Positions 17,268-25,790 of a DNA stretch of 27,953 nt are shown piece after piece. The notes under the pieces were generated by a model. It did not search any database. It was given only the letters and a program-made list of their open reading frames with translations, and had not been told where the DNA came from. The stretch's first letter is position 1. Each line of letters opens with the position of its first letter. A program made the translations under genes and the position numbers. The stretch lies in the NCBI GenBank assembly GCA_030849065.1, contig JASAON010001441.1, positions 1 to 27,953 of the forward strand. Reading direction: 5' to 3'. This DNA comes from Jaenimonas drosophilae. Lineage: Eukaryota; Euglenozoa; Kinetoplastea; Trypanosomatida; Trypanosomatidae.

Positions 17268-18194
17268 ATGGTGCTCATCCTCGTTGCGCTCTGTTTTGTG
17301 GCGTTCCTATGCCTGCTGCATCAGCGAGCTCTCCCTGTGATTGTGATGCGAGTGTGGTATACGGTGAACCTGCTCGGCTCCGTGGTGCTGTGCTGGGTCC
17401 TCTGTCACCTCGTGCACTTCTTGGGCTCCACCCTCCACCTCTTTCGTCGATCCACCTGCGAATCACTCTCGCGGCTTGCGTGTATCGTGAGCTTCGCCTA
17501 CTCACTCCGTTATTCAAGCACCCACGTTCACCTGAAGGTGATGGAGGGCTCTCTTCCCATGAGTCGCATCCAAGAGCAGCACTTCCTCTGCCTCTGCCAC
17601 ACTAGCTTCTTTGATACCTTGCTCTTCCTCTGGCTGACCCCATACCGCTACCTCTACACTGCCAAGACCTTTGCCAAGTCGACGCTGCGGCAACTTCCAC
17701 TCTTTGGCTACGTTGTGCGAGCATGCGGTCACTTCCCGGTTTACTTCACCTCCACCGAGGCCAGCAGCTTTTCTGTGGACAAGGAGAAGCAAGCCAAGGT
17801 GGCGGCGGAGGTGGATCAGTTCCTTGCTCATGGAGGCTCGCTCTCCTTCTTCCCTGAAGGGGCCCTCAATCGCACCCCAGAGGTTCTCAAGGACTTCCGT
17901 CTTGGAAGCTTCAACATGGTACTGGAGAAGCGCCTGCCGCTCTACTACTGCGTCACTTACGGCAACCATGAGGTGTGGAACTCCACACTGAAGGGCATCC
18001 CTGGGTACCCAGCCGACATCTGTGTTTATGTTGGCAAGTACGAATACAACCCAGATAAGGTGGATGCACGTGCGCTTGCTACGGGCCTACGAGTGGAGAT
18101 GCAACGCCACCTGGATGACATGATTGCCCTTCGCACGAAGGAAAAGTATGAGCCGTGGTACCGTCCACATGAAGCCACTGTCAAGACCGCGTAA
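17268..18194 (+). CDS. 1-acylglycerol-3-phosphate acyltransferase-like protein (PlsC family)
   Basis: The 308-residue protein carries the PlsC/LPAAT signature: HTSFFD (motif I, catalytic His111 and Asp116) and FFPEGALNR (motif III, 194-202) about 80 residues later. Two hydrophobic segments at about 1-18 and 33-56 should anchor it in a membrane, probably the endoplasmic reticulum. Family members acylate lysophosphatidic acid to phosphatidic acid or remodel lysophospholipids. The region expected to hold motif II reads GHFPVYFTS and lacks the usual Arg, so the acceptor may differ from plain lysophosphatidic acid. It is the first gene after the 5.7 kb gap. Confidence 0.88.
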   Translation: MVLILVALCFVAFLCLLHQRALPVIVMRVWYTVNLLGSVVLCWVLCHLVHFLGSTLHLFRRSTCESLSRLACIVSFAYSLRYSSTHVHLKVMEGSLPMSRIQEQHFLCLCHTSFFDTLLFLWLTPYRYLYTAKTFAKSTLRQLPLFGYVVRACGHFPVYFTSTEASSFSVDKEKQAKVAAEVDQFLAHGGSLSFFPEGALNRTPEVLKDFRLGSFNMVLEKRLPLYYCVTYGNHEVWNSTLKGIPGYPADICVYVGKYEYNPDKVDARALATGLRVEMQRHLDDMIALRTKEKYEPWYRPHEATVKTA

Positions 18195-18295
18195 ACATAA
18201 ACCTCTTTGGCTGCTCCGCCGCTCAACGATGATGCACTCTACGACCCTCCGCCACGTGTTTGGTGGAATGAGCACGTTCCTCCGTTCACAGTAGC

Positions 18296-18427
18296 ATGAC
18301 CATAAGACGTACATTCCGAAGCATTCATGGCAAGTTCTTTGTGGCTGCGTCAGAGAATAGGAAGAAGGAGTATGGCCTCCCACCCCCACCGCAGCGACGA
18401 TGTGGGCAACAGAGAGCCGCAAACTAG
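18296..18427 (+). CDS. possible small basic protein, 43 residues
   Basis: An AG preceded by TTCCTCCGTTCAC lies 4 nt before this ATG, so a trans-spliced mRNA would start with this frame. The product is strongly basic (MTIRRTFRSIHGKFFVAASE at its start, then a KKEYGLPPPPQRR segment) and has an amphipathic, presequence-like N-terminus. I do not recognise it. It may be a genuine small mitochondrial or nucleic-acid-binding protein, an upstream ORF, or chance. Confidence 0.22.
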   Translation: MTIRRTFRSIHGKFFVAASENRKKEYGLPPPPQRRCGQQRAAN

Positions 18428-18633
18428 CGGACGTTTTTCTAGTCAAGTTTTCGCTCACGTAGCAATATCAGGGGTGGTGCTCCGAAGTGCTTGCTGCTTG
18501 GAATCAGCTCCTGATGATGTGACAGTGGGCTCACACAGACCATTAACGCATTCCTCCTCCTTAAGTTCAAATCGTGACCATCATCACCTACCCACCAGTC
18601 TGTTTCAGCGCATCTCTGCAAATACAACATTCG

Positions 18634-18666
18634 CTGCCTTCTTCTCTCACTATCTTCGCACACAAG
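18634..18666 (+). promoter_or_regulatory. predicted trans-splice acceptor for the GINS subunit gene
   Basis: The tract CTGCCTTCTTCTCTCACTATC leads to CACACAAG with AG at 18665-18666. Weaker AGs nearer the start, at 18754-18755 and 18779-18780, are alternatives. Confidence 0.4.
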
Positions 18667-18789
18667 AAGTCCTTGTTGTGGCGCACAGAGACACTGACGC
18701 ACCAACTGGTGGCCCAGTAAGTGTACTCCGAAGCACCTACAACCCTCCATCATAGATCAGACAGTTCCCTTCGTCCAAAGTCATAGACC

Positions 18790-19626
18790 ATGTTCTTCGA
18801 GGATCACCTTCGGGATGTTGAGGAGCCATCAAGCCTTCAGACTGCATTGAGAACAAGGAACTCATCCAACGCACCAACATCCACCGCCACCAGAGACGGC
18901 GCTCTCTGCGTGGAGCGCTTGGTACAGGCAACGACCAATGAGCGGCAATGCCCAGAGGTGCTTCCCTACCCTGCCGATGTGATTGATCGCATTGTGGCAC
19001 TACTACTCGCGCAGCAGAGAAAGATTGAGGCCCTCACGCAGGAAGAGATGGAGGAGGCCGCACGGCAGCCATTTGGTGGCACCTCGCTGCTTCCATTTAA
19101 GCCGTCCGATCTCCTCCGGCTCGAGACGCAGCGGCTGCAGTTCTTTCTCTCTGAGCTGCTTCGTTGCCGTCTTCGCAAGATTGAAGCTCTCTGTCAGGCC
19201 ATCTACTACGAAGGTCAGCTGGAGTCTGGGGAGTTGGCCCAGCAGCGTGCAGGCGGTGCAGCAGCCTTCTCCATGAATGAGCTCAACGCGGTCAAGTACC
19301 CACAACGGGCAAACTTGTCACCCAATGAGCGCATTGTTGCCGATCGACTGGCGCTGAGCTCCCATCATGCCGTACAACAGGCTGGTCTTCAGTTCGCCCC
19401 GACTGAGCTTCAGCACCTCACCCCACACCAACCTTACGGTGAGGGTGCGGAAATCCTCCCCCAGCCGCGCATCAGCAGCTACGTCTTTGGTTGGGTGCTA
19501 CAGGACCTCGGAGTCGTGCGCCTTATTGAGGGTACCGAGCAGGATGTGCACGCAGAGGACCTCTTCCTTGTTCCCTACGCAGCCTTAAGGCCGCATGTCA
19601 TTGCCGGGCAAGTGCGCCTGGTGTGA
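18790..19626 (+). CDS. SLD5: GINS complex subunit Sld5
   Basis: The 278-residue protein matches Sld5 (GINS4). The diagnostic A-domain helix is RLQFFLSELLRCRLRKIEAL (115-134), corresponding to the R-x-x-Y/F-x-L-x-x-x-L-R-x-R-L-x-K-I-E motif of Sld5. The C-terminal B domain (about 228-278, YVFGWVLQDLG ... DLFLVPYAALRPHVIAGQVRLV) matches the Sld5 end, including the final short strand. With Psf1, Psf2 and Psf3 it forms GINS, part of the CMG helicase that unwinds DNA at replication forks. The protein is longer than the human one (about 223 residues). The extra length is an N-terminal disordered 50 residues and a linker between the two domains (about 142-215). Confidence 0.85.
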   Translation: MFFEDHLRDVEEPSSLQTALRTRNSSNAPTSTATRDGALCVERLVQATTNERQCPEVLPYPADVIDRIVALLLAQQRKIEALTQEEMEEAARQPFGGTSLLPFKPSDLLRLETQRLQFFLSELLRCRLRKIEALCQAIYYEGQLESGELAQQRAGGAAAFSMNELNAVKYPQRANLSPNERIVADRLALSSHHAVQQAGLQFAPTELQHLTPHQPYGEGAEILPQPRISSYVFGWVLQDLGVVRLIEGTEQDVHAEDLFLVPYAALRPHVIAGQVRLV

Positions 19627-19750
19627 GGAACAGCCCGGACGGCTAACCCCTCCGCACGACAAAACCAACAAGTTACAGCTTTCTGTTTTTCTGGCGAACG
19701 CATCCACCAGATTGTATTCTGTACCTATATTGTAACGCTGCTGTCATTGC

Positions 19751-19799
19751 CTTGTTCTTCTCTTTGGTGTGTTTGTGTANTATTCTTCGTGATCTTGAG
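19751..19799 (+). promoter_or_regulatory. predicted trans-splice acceptor for the PPP1R21-like gene
   Basis: A pyrimidine/T-rich stretch ends in GATCTTGAG with AG at 19798-19799. One base in the tract, 19780, is undetermined (N). Confidence 0.5.
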
Positions 19800-19863
19800 T
19801 TGCCAGGGGCTCTTTGACCGTCGCCGTACTTCGGCAAAAAGAGAACATACGAAAACTGTTGCC

Positions 19864-21876
19864 ATGCCAAGCAGAACGGAAGTTGCGGCGTTGATGGCGG
19901 CCGACGGTGAGTATGAGCAGAAGATCGCACTGCTTAAGAAGGCAGTTACCGTAGTCACCCTCCACAAGCAGGAGTTGGAGCAGGAAAAGGTGCAGCTGCT
20001 GGACCAAATACGAACGTTACAGCAAGACCTTTCTGCGTCACAGGCGGAGTCAGCCAAGCTCAAGACAAAGGTGGCCGCCTTTGAGAAGAAGGCGGAGGAG
20101 GCGAGTAGCGCCAACTTTGGCCAAACCGTGTTGAAGGGGCTTTCGTCTTTAATGACCGCAACCTCGGAGGACGGCGGCGGGGGAGGTGGCGCCAAGACCG
20201 GAGGTGGGCGACCTCGAGGTGACGCCACGGCCGGAGGTGGGCGGCGTGGTGCATCCAAAACAGCAACGCCGACGCCTGGCAACTTCTCCCTTCCCCCCGA
20301 TGAAGTGGAGGATCTGGTTGTGGAGAATGAAAGGCTTCATGTTATGCTCTTTGAGCAAAAAAGTAGCGCCCGCTCCGAGCTTGACCGCAAGAACGCCTCC
20401 AACACCGCGCTCAAGAAGGAGCTGAAAGAGCTTCGAGTGTTGCTTGATACGACCACTAAGCGTTGTGACGAACTCAATGTGGATTGCCTCCGGGAGAGTG
20501 CCATGGGGCAGTTTTGCTTCCACTTTGCCAAGGGCCTTGCATCTGGGCCACAGGGTCGTGCCGCATCTTCGTCTGCCCAGCTATGCATGGAGGACGTACG
20601 CGCTATCACCCCGAATGAGCACGAAGTGGTGCGGCGTACGACGGAGGTCCTCCGTGGTCGATGCGAGTGTCTCCGCGCACTATTGAGCGCAATATCTGTT
20701 CTTCTTGCCTGTTTACGTGATGCAATGCCTCTCGCTCACAAGGCTACCATGGGTGACATACGCTACAGCAGAGATGCGCTCATCATCGTCCTGGACTCGC
20801 ATATGATATGCCGTGAGGCCATCCTCCACGCCCTGGTGCAGGTGGAAAGCTGCTTGCCAGATCCGTCGGAGGAGGAGGAGGCACCATCACTAACCGATCC
20901 AGCCACCATTGTGCATGAGCTGGCGCAAGCACTGCAGGCGTGGATACACCTGCTACGGCCGAGCGTGCCTCTCATCATTGATGCCATGATTTGCCATGTA
21001 CCGGATAGCTTCACCTTCCTCTCCCTCACAACCGCCTCAGGGGAGAGCGGAACGGCGGTGAAGCCATGCCAGTTTGAGGCAGAGGTCTCGGCTCGTGGGG
21101 TGGCGGTTCTGAGTGCCATGGAAGGCACCCTTGCTATGCTGCACCGCCTTACCGCTCCATACTCCCCCCACCACGAAGATTTGCATCCCAACGACAACAA
21201 TTCAGCTTGCCATGCCAGTGGAAGCAGCGCACAGTTCTTCTTGGCCTGCGAGGCCTTTTGGCTGGAAGGAAGTGCGTCAGTGTACGCGCTGGGCGAAGTG
21301 ACAGCCGCCTTCTGCACCGGCATCGATCGCATTGCAGAGGTGTGCCAACAAACCCAAACACGCGATGCGGCCAACTTTGTGTGCAAGTCGCTGCGTTCTT
21401 TCCTGACTGCATTTGCCTCACCGCCTTCGGCCAGTCATGGGACGAAGGAGCTCGCACAGCGTGGTAACGCGATGAGAGAGGAGGAAGAAGATGAAGAAGA
21501 GGAAGCGTGGAGGATGATCTCCATGGCGGGATCGTCGTCATATCCTCCAGTGGAGGCGGGTCAATTGGAGGAACTTCTGCGCGCACTTGCGGCTGCAGAT
21601 CGTACTGCAATGATCTATCACCGCCAGTGGAAGTCAGCTGTTGTGGAGCTTGGCGAACGTGAAGATGCCCTGCGCGCTGTGCAGATGGAGCTGTTTGCCT
21701 TCCGTGCCAAGTTGGAGGCGGAGAAGGAGAACGCGCAACGTAGCCACGTTGCGCTGGAGGAGCAAATCAAGGTCCTCTCTGACCGTCTTGTGGAGCTCAC
21801 GCAGCCGGCGCATCCACCCCCACCACGATCATCGACGCACCGCGAGGACAGCAATGCAGCACAGCGATCTGCCTAG
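19864..21876 (+). CDS. PPP1R21-like coiled-coil protein (KLRAQ/TTKRSYEDQ type)
   Basis: The 670-residue protein resembles PPP1R21, subunit 2 of the FERRY complex, a Rab5 effector that links early endosomes to mRNA. It has an N-terminal coiled coil (about 15-80), a Gly-rich insert (103-130), then VENERLHVMLFEQ (153-165), close to the ENERLHxxFFE motif of the KLRAQ region. A helical middle part contains LQAWIHLLRPSVPLI, and the C-terminal coiled coil ends in VALEEQIKVLSDRLVEL, like the YEDQLSMMSDHL block of the TTKRSYEDQ domain. I chose the ATG at 19864: the frame upstream contains the N and the splice acceptor. Assignment rests on motif order recalled from the family, not on a search. An acidic run (EEEEDEEEEAW) lies near residue 540. 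Confidence 0.7.
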   Translation: MPSRTEVAALMAADGEYEQKIALLKKAVTVVTLHKQELEQEKVQLLDQIRTLQQDLSASQAESAKLKTKVAAFEKKAEEASSANFGQTVLKGLSSLMTATSEDGGGGGGAKTGGGRPRGDATAGGGRRGASKTATPTPGNFSLPPDEVEDLVVENERLHVMLFEQKSSARSELDRKNASNTALKKELKELRVLLDTTTKRCDELNVDCLRESAMGQFCFHFAKGLASGPQGRAASSSAQLCMEDVRAITPNEHEVVRRTTEVLRGRCECLRALLSAISVLLACLRDAMPLAHKATMGDIRYSRDALIIVLDSHMICREAILHALVQVESCLPDPSEEEEAPSLTDPATIVHELAQALQAWIHLLRPSVPLIIDAMICHVPDSFTFLSLTTASGESGTAVKPCQFEAEVSARGVAVLSAMEGTLAMLHRLTAPYSPHHEDLHPNDNNSACHASGSSAQFFLACEAFWLEGSASVYALGEVTAAFCTGIDRIAEVCQQTQTRDAANFVCKSLRSFLTAFASPPSASHGTKELAQRGNAMREEEEDEEEEAWRMISMAGSSSYPPVEAGQLEELLRALAAADRTAMIYHRQWKSAVVELGEREDALRAVQMELFAFRAKLEAEKENAQRSHVALEEQIKVLSDRLVELTQPAHPPPPRSSTHREDSNAAQRSA

Positions 21877-22012
21877 CTGATATGCTTCGCCCACATCCTG
21901 AATGGGCCACCTTTTCAACGTTTATATGCAATTTGTTGAGAGACAAAAACAAAACCTTTCTTGTGCTGCAACCTCTTGATGCGTGACCCAACTGCCTCCA
22001 CGTGCACTACTA

Positions 22013-22091
22013 TCTTAACCTCTCTCCTTCTCTTCCGTTGTGCTTGTGGATGTTCGTGCGTTGATTGGTGTTCTTCGCACTCACACACCAG
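22013..22091 (+). promoter_or_regulatory. predicted trans-splice acceptor for the dehydrogenase-like gene
   Basis: A long pyrimidine-rich stretch (densest at 22020-22038) ends in CACACACCAG with AG at 22090-22091. The 5' UTR would be about 7 nt. Confidence 0.55.
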
Positions 22092-22098
22092 AAGAGAG

Positions 22099-23490
22099 AT
22101 GCATCACATTGCCGTCGTGGGCGCTGGGGAGATTGGCTGCGCCTGTGCCCTCGCCCTCCACGCTGGCTGTGGCACGAGCAAGGTACACAATGGGTCTACG
22201 ACGCCGCCAACCCCATCCCACATTGTGGATCTCCTCAGCCGTGATGACGTCTTCGTTCAAGAGCAAAACGCTCGTCGTGAGGAACACCCGATCAAGGCCT
22301 TCCGACAGGTGCCCATCCACCTTCCATCTAGTCCCACCTTGCGTGTGGCCTCACTCAAGCAAAACCTGGAAGGTGAGCCACAACCATCTCAACACTACAA
22401 CCACGTCTATCTGTGTACGCCGTGGCCGGCACTCCTTCCTGACGATGATGCCTGGATGCGTCAGGCGCTCCCCAGCCGACGAGGCCCCAGCGTCCACGAC
22501 TTCCTCACACGATGGAGCGGCACCATCGATGCGCATCGTCCGACTGCCAATGCGCCGCCAAGTTATGTTGGCATCTTCTCACGGGGCCTCACTACACAGG
22601 GCCGCTCTCCTGCTTCTCTGGTCCACGATGCCATGAGGGCAGCCTCGGGCACGCGCTCACCCGCCATCCTCACAATGAGTGGCCCTCTCTATGCCTCACA
22701 TTGGGCGGCCGCACACGCATCCTCCTCATCCACGTCGGCGGCACCAAAGTACTCGGGTACCTCACTCTGTGCTGCGCTCTCCCTTCCGTCCTCCTCAGCT
22801 GCGGTGGATGAGGGTCTTGCGGAGGAGGTGGAGCATATCCTGAGGATGCACTTCCCTCGCGAGTCCATCATGATGTTGCGGGGTCGTGATGCCGCAGAGG
22901 TGATGAAGCTCGTGAACGCATGCCTCCCGCTGTGTGCCTTTGGGGCAGGCCTGGTAAGCAACCGTTATGCCAGCGTCAGCGTTTCTGCCCTCGCCTCATA
23001 TGCTCAACACGCACTGCGATCGACGGAGGCCCTCATCAACGGCCTCCTCGGTCGTAGCACCGGAACGCCATTGCCGCTGGAGGCATGGTCTGCTCTCTCC
23101 CTCGCCTGCACCAACTACACCGCTAAGGAGTTCGTGTTGGGGCGGCAGATGGATTTTCACTTCCGCAAGCAGGATGCTCTGCGGGCGGTATTTGCCGGGG
23201 CAGCTCATCTCCACTTCTCTGGCACAGCAGATGGCCTTCACGTCCTCATGAAGGAGCGGCAGGTGAGCTCCCCGTTTTTTGAAGTGTTGATGGATTCATA
23301 CAGCACCATCCTGCGCGCCTCAACGGTCGGGGAGGGTCTCGTGCAGGAGATGAACTACGACTACCGCGAGATGGGGTCCGCAGACTTCCCTCTGTTGCAG
23401 CATGCTCTGCATGTGGATGAGGCGATGCTCTCTGGTGACGCTCAACGTTTTGAGGCGGCGAAGAAGGCCATGGAGAGCGCCTTCAAGTGA
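22099..23490 (+). CDS. divergent NAD-dependent glycerol-3-phosphate dehydrogenase-like protein
   Basis: The 463-residue protein begins at once with a Rossmann NAD(P)-binding strand, IAVVGAGEIG (4-13). Later segments follow the order of cytosolic GPDH: FSRGLTT (160-166, like the SKG motif), LTMSGPLYASHWA (191-203, like the GAN/GPN-IA-E segment), and EVMKLVNACLPLCAFGAGL (267-285, like GALKN with the catalytic Lys as Lys270). At the place of the substrate-phosphate RN pair (CTNYTAKEFVLGRQ, 337-350) the Arg-Asn is missing. It is longer than GPDH (about 350) owing to Ser/Ala/Pro-rich inserts near 28-100 and 205-235. It lacks a C-terminal glycosomal SKL-type signal (it ends AFK). The true substrate is uncertain. 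The first ATG after the acceptor coincides with the start of the fold. Confidence 0.72.
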   Translation: MHHIAVVGAGEIGCACALALHAGCGTSKVHNGSTTPPTPSHIVDLLSRDDVFVQEQNARREEHPIKAFRQVPIHLPSSPTLRVASLKQNLEGEPQPSQHYNHVYLCTPWPALLPDDDAWMRQALPSRRGPSVHDFLTRWSGTIDAHRPTANAPPSYVGIFSRGLTTQGRSPASLVHDAMRAASGTRSPAILTMSGPLYASHWAAAHASSSSTSAAPKYSGTSLCAALSLPSSSAAVDEGLAEEVEHILRMHFPRESIMMLRGRDAAEVMKLVNACLPLCAFGAGLVSNRYASVSVSALASYAQHALRSTEALINGLLGRSTGTPLPLEAWSALSLACTNYTAKEFVLGRQMDFHFRKQDALRAVFAGAAHLHFSGTADGLHVLMKERQVSSPFFEVLMDSYSTILRASTVGEGLVQEMNYDYREMGSADFPLLQHALHVDEAMLSGDAQRFEAAKKAMESAFK

Positions 23491-23948
23491 TGTGCCTCCA
23501 CCCCCCTCAACCTGTGTGCATAAGCACACGTGGTGCTGGTGTTGTTGGATGGTACGAGGTGCAGTGATCACCACACCACTCTTGGCACCACGCATGTGGT
23601 AGGTCGTTACCACTGACGATGAGGCTCCACTCCATCTCCCGCCTTTCTCAAGATCCTCTCTAATGACCCTACTCTTCCCCCAACTCGTCAACCCCCACAC
23701 GATAGAGAAGAGACTAGACTTAGCATAGATTGGTCATACATCTACTTGTACACCACACACTACTACAACTACTACTACACTTATTTGCACCATACAAGCA
23801 CAGCAACAACAACAACGGTCTGGACTTTGGACGGCTACGACAATCACCACAGTCACCGTCCAATCTCCCTCCCCCATTGGTTGATACACCATACAGGTAC
23901 ACATACGTTCTGTTATTCTTTCTACTTCCTTAAGCACCACCGGCAGCG
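23491..23948. other. intergenic region, no gene seen
   Basis: These 458 bp contain the dehydrogenase-like gene's 3' UTR, a degenerate TAC/ACT-rich stretch (about 23745-23780) and a splice-acceptor tract for the next gene. Short open frames here are low-complexity His/Thr/Tyr-rich translations of the repeats. Confidence 0.55.
23907..23934 (+). promoter_or_regulatory. predicted trans-splice acceptor for the PH-like/coiled-coil gene
   Basis: GTTCTGTTATTCTTTCTACT runs into TCCTTAAG, with AG at 23933-23934, 14 nt before the start codon. Confidence 0.65.
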
Positions 23949-25730
23949 ATGGCACACGTCTGCTACGATGACATCACCCACCTCTTTGGCCTGCCTCTGG
24001 TGCGGGCGCCAGAGGACTACGAGATGAACTTCTCCTACCTCGCTGACACCCCGCTCTTCTTTTTTGAGCTGGTGGAGAAGCTCAATCGAGGCTACAGCAT
24101 GGATCGACGCATTTGCTTCCTGACCGACTACACCCTCAACATCGCCAACGAAAATGGCAAAGTGTCGCGATGCTGCAAAGTGGAAGATATCCGTGAGCTC
24201 ATTGTGGATGAGCGGAAGCATGCCGTCGGTGTGCGCATGAGGGATGAGCCATTTGCTCTTGGAACCCCGAAGCAGGGAGGTATCTTCTACGACATGCCGG
24301 TAGATCTGTACCTTCGCTGCAGCAATGCAGAGATGCTCAAGCGGCTTCTTCGCCCGCTGAGTGTCATATTTCGACACCAAACACAGGATGTGTTGCCAGT
24401 GCGACCACTCCGTGAGAAGGAGTCCTTGGATGAGCTCCTCGTTGTTGCCCCCAACGGCCGACGCATTAAGTACCCGCCCATGCAGTACCACAACAAGCGT
24501 GATGTCGAGCGCGCACAGCGACGTGATGCGGATGACGTCTTTGATCGGTCAAGCCCCCGACAGTACGCGCAGCCCTGCGAGGAGGGCGGTGGCCCGGTGT
24601 ACTCCCGCAGCCGCTCTGGTTGGCGGTCGGAGCCCCGCTCGGTGCGTAATGAGGAGGTGGTTGTAACGCGACAGTCATGCCTTAAATCGCCCAACGCAGA
24701 GGAGCAACGTGGTGGCAGGCAATCCAGCCCACGTGAGAGCGGAAGTCGTGGTGGGCGTGGAGAGCACGATGACTCCGAGGTGCACCACCTCCGCAGACGT
24801 CTGGCTGATCAGGATCGCCTCATTGGGCGGCTACAGCGCGAGAATAGCGCCAAGCAGCACGACCTGGATGAGATGCACAGCCGCAGCCAACAGCCGACTC
24901 AGGGCCGCACGTCAGAAGGGAAGTCTGTTTCCTCGGCCAACAACCGCCAACGCGGCAAGCGCGACAGCGCGACGGCTGCTCGCCGAAGCGATAGCGCACG
25001 CCGCTCCGGATCCAAGAACCGCAAGACGAGCAAACAGCATCCGCGGTCGGGGAGTCCTCGCTCACATAGTCATCGAGCTAAATCTCGTAGCGCAAGGAAT
25101 ACCAAATCTCCATCTGCTCGTCCTCGTGTGACGGAGGTCAATGAAGGCCGCATCTACCGTGAGGAACCTCCACACTCACCACCACCACAACAGCAGCAGC
25201 AGCAAGCTAAGCTTCAGGTGTTACAGGACCAAATTGATACCCAAAGCAGGCAGATTGAGGCCCTTCAACAACAACTCTACGTGGAAGTCAGTGGTCGGCA
25301 GGAGATGGAGGTGCGTGTTCTACGCCACTACCGCGATCTTCCACTTCCTCTGCGTCAGGACATCACCGAGGCCAAACTGGCACACCAGCTGGCCCGCAAG
25401 CGTGCGGGAGAGTCGTACTGGAGAGATCAAGATGAGCAGCGTGAACGTGAGCTGCATGACCTCCTCTACTCTCTCCAACAGGCCCAATTTGCGAAGGAGA
25501 AGGAGGAGCAGCAACGACGTGCAAATGAATCGCACTACACACGCAACAACACCTCCAGTGCCCCATACAACGGCATCAATGCCAGCAATAACTACAACCG
25601 TCAGGCAACAACCTACACACAAAGAGGTGGCTCTCAAGACGTGACTGAACTTCAGCGGCAACTTCGCGCACTGCAGGATGAGGTCATGGGGCTGCGCGAG
25701 CGGCTCCGTGCGGCAACATTTCGATACTAA
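23949..25730 (+). CDS. PH-like, basic low-complexity and coiled-coil protein, function unknown
   Basis: This 593-residue protein has three parts. Residues 1 to about 160 look folded, with alternating strands such as RRICFLTDYTLNIAN and IRELIVDE and then a helix (AEMLKRLLRPLSVIF), a pattern like a PH domain. Residues about 195-400 are disordered and very basic, rich in Arg, Ser and Lys, with RS-like stretches (RRSDSARRSGSKNRKTSK) and a short coil at 278-305. After a run of six Gln (414-419), residues about 420-525 and 565-588 form coiled coils. No catalytic motif, signal or membrane segment is seen. The layout suggests a cytoskeletal or membrane-tethering scaffold of the flagellar base, but that is inference. 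The serines next to arginines are likely kinase sites. Confidence 0.8.
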   Translation: MAHVCYDDITHLFGLPLVRAPEDYEMNFSYLADTPLFFFELVEKLNRGYSMDRRICFLTDYTLNIANENGKVSRCCKVEDIRELIVDERKHAVGVRMRDEPFALGTPKQGGIFYDMPVDLYLRCSNAEMLKRLLRPLSVIFRHQTQDVLPVRPLREKESLDELLVVAPNGRRIKYPPMQYHNKRDVERAQRRDADDVFDRSSPRQYAQPCEEGGGPVYSRSRSGWRSEPRSVRNEEVVVTRQSCLKSPNAEEQRGGRQSSPRESGSRGGRGEHDDSEVHHLRRRLADQDRLIGRLQRENSAKQHDLDEMHSRSQQPTQGRTSEGKSVSSANNRQRGKRDSATAARRSDSARRSGSKNRKTSKQHPRSGSPRSHSHRAKSRSARNTKSPSARPRVTEVNEGRIYREEPPHSPPPQQQQQQAKLQVLQDQIDTQSRQIEALQQQLYVEVSGRQEMEVRVLRHYRDLPLPLRQDITEAKLAHQLARKRAGESYWRDQDEQRERELHDLLYSLQQAQFAKEKEEQQRRANESHYTRNNTSSAPYNGINASNNYNRQATTYTQRGGSQDVTELQRQLRALQDEVMGLRERLRAATFRY

Positions 25731-25765
25731 GATTAGTAAACGTATGTATGCAGCTTGCTTCTACT

Positions 25766-25775
25766 CCCCCCCCCC
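25766..25775. repeat. C10 homopolymer
   Basis: Ten consecutive C followed by ACCCCAG; it forms the pyrimidine part of an apparent splice acceptor with AG at 25781-25782 (5' end of the small candidate gene). Confidence 0.8.
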
Positions 25776-25790
25776 ACCCCAGAAACTAGC

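Larger units (their letters stand above)
18195..18789. other. intergenic region with a possible small gene
   Basis: At 595 bp this is longer than most gaps in the block. It has pyrimidine-AG sites at 18290-18291 and 18665-18666. The first is followed within 4 nt by an ATG opening a 43-codon frame (listed separately). A 142-codon frame at 18327-18755 also starts with ATG but looks unstructured and unrecognisable. Confidence 0.5.

Noticed and set aside
19747..19863. Open frame extending the PPP1R21-like gene upstream
   Set aside because: It crosses an undetermined base and the splice acceptor; the ATG at 19864 is the first in the mature mRNA.
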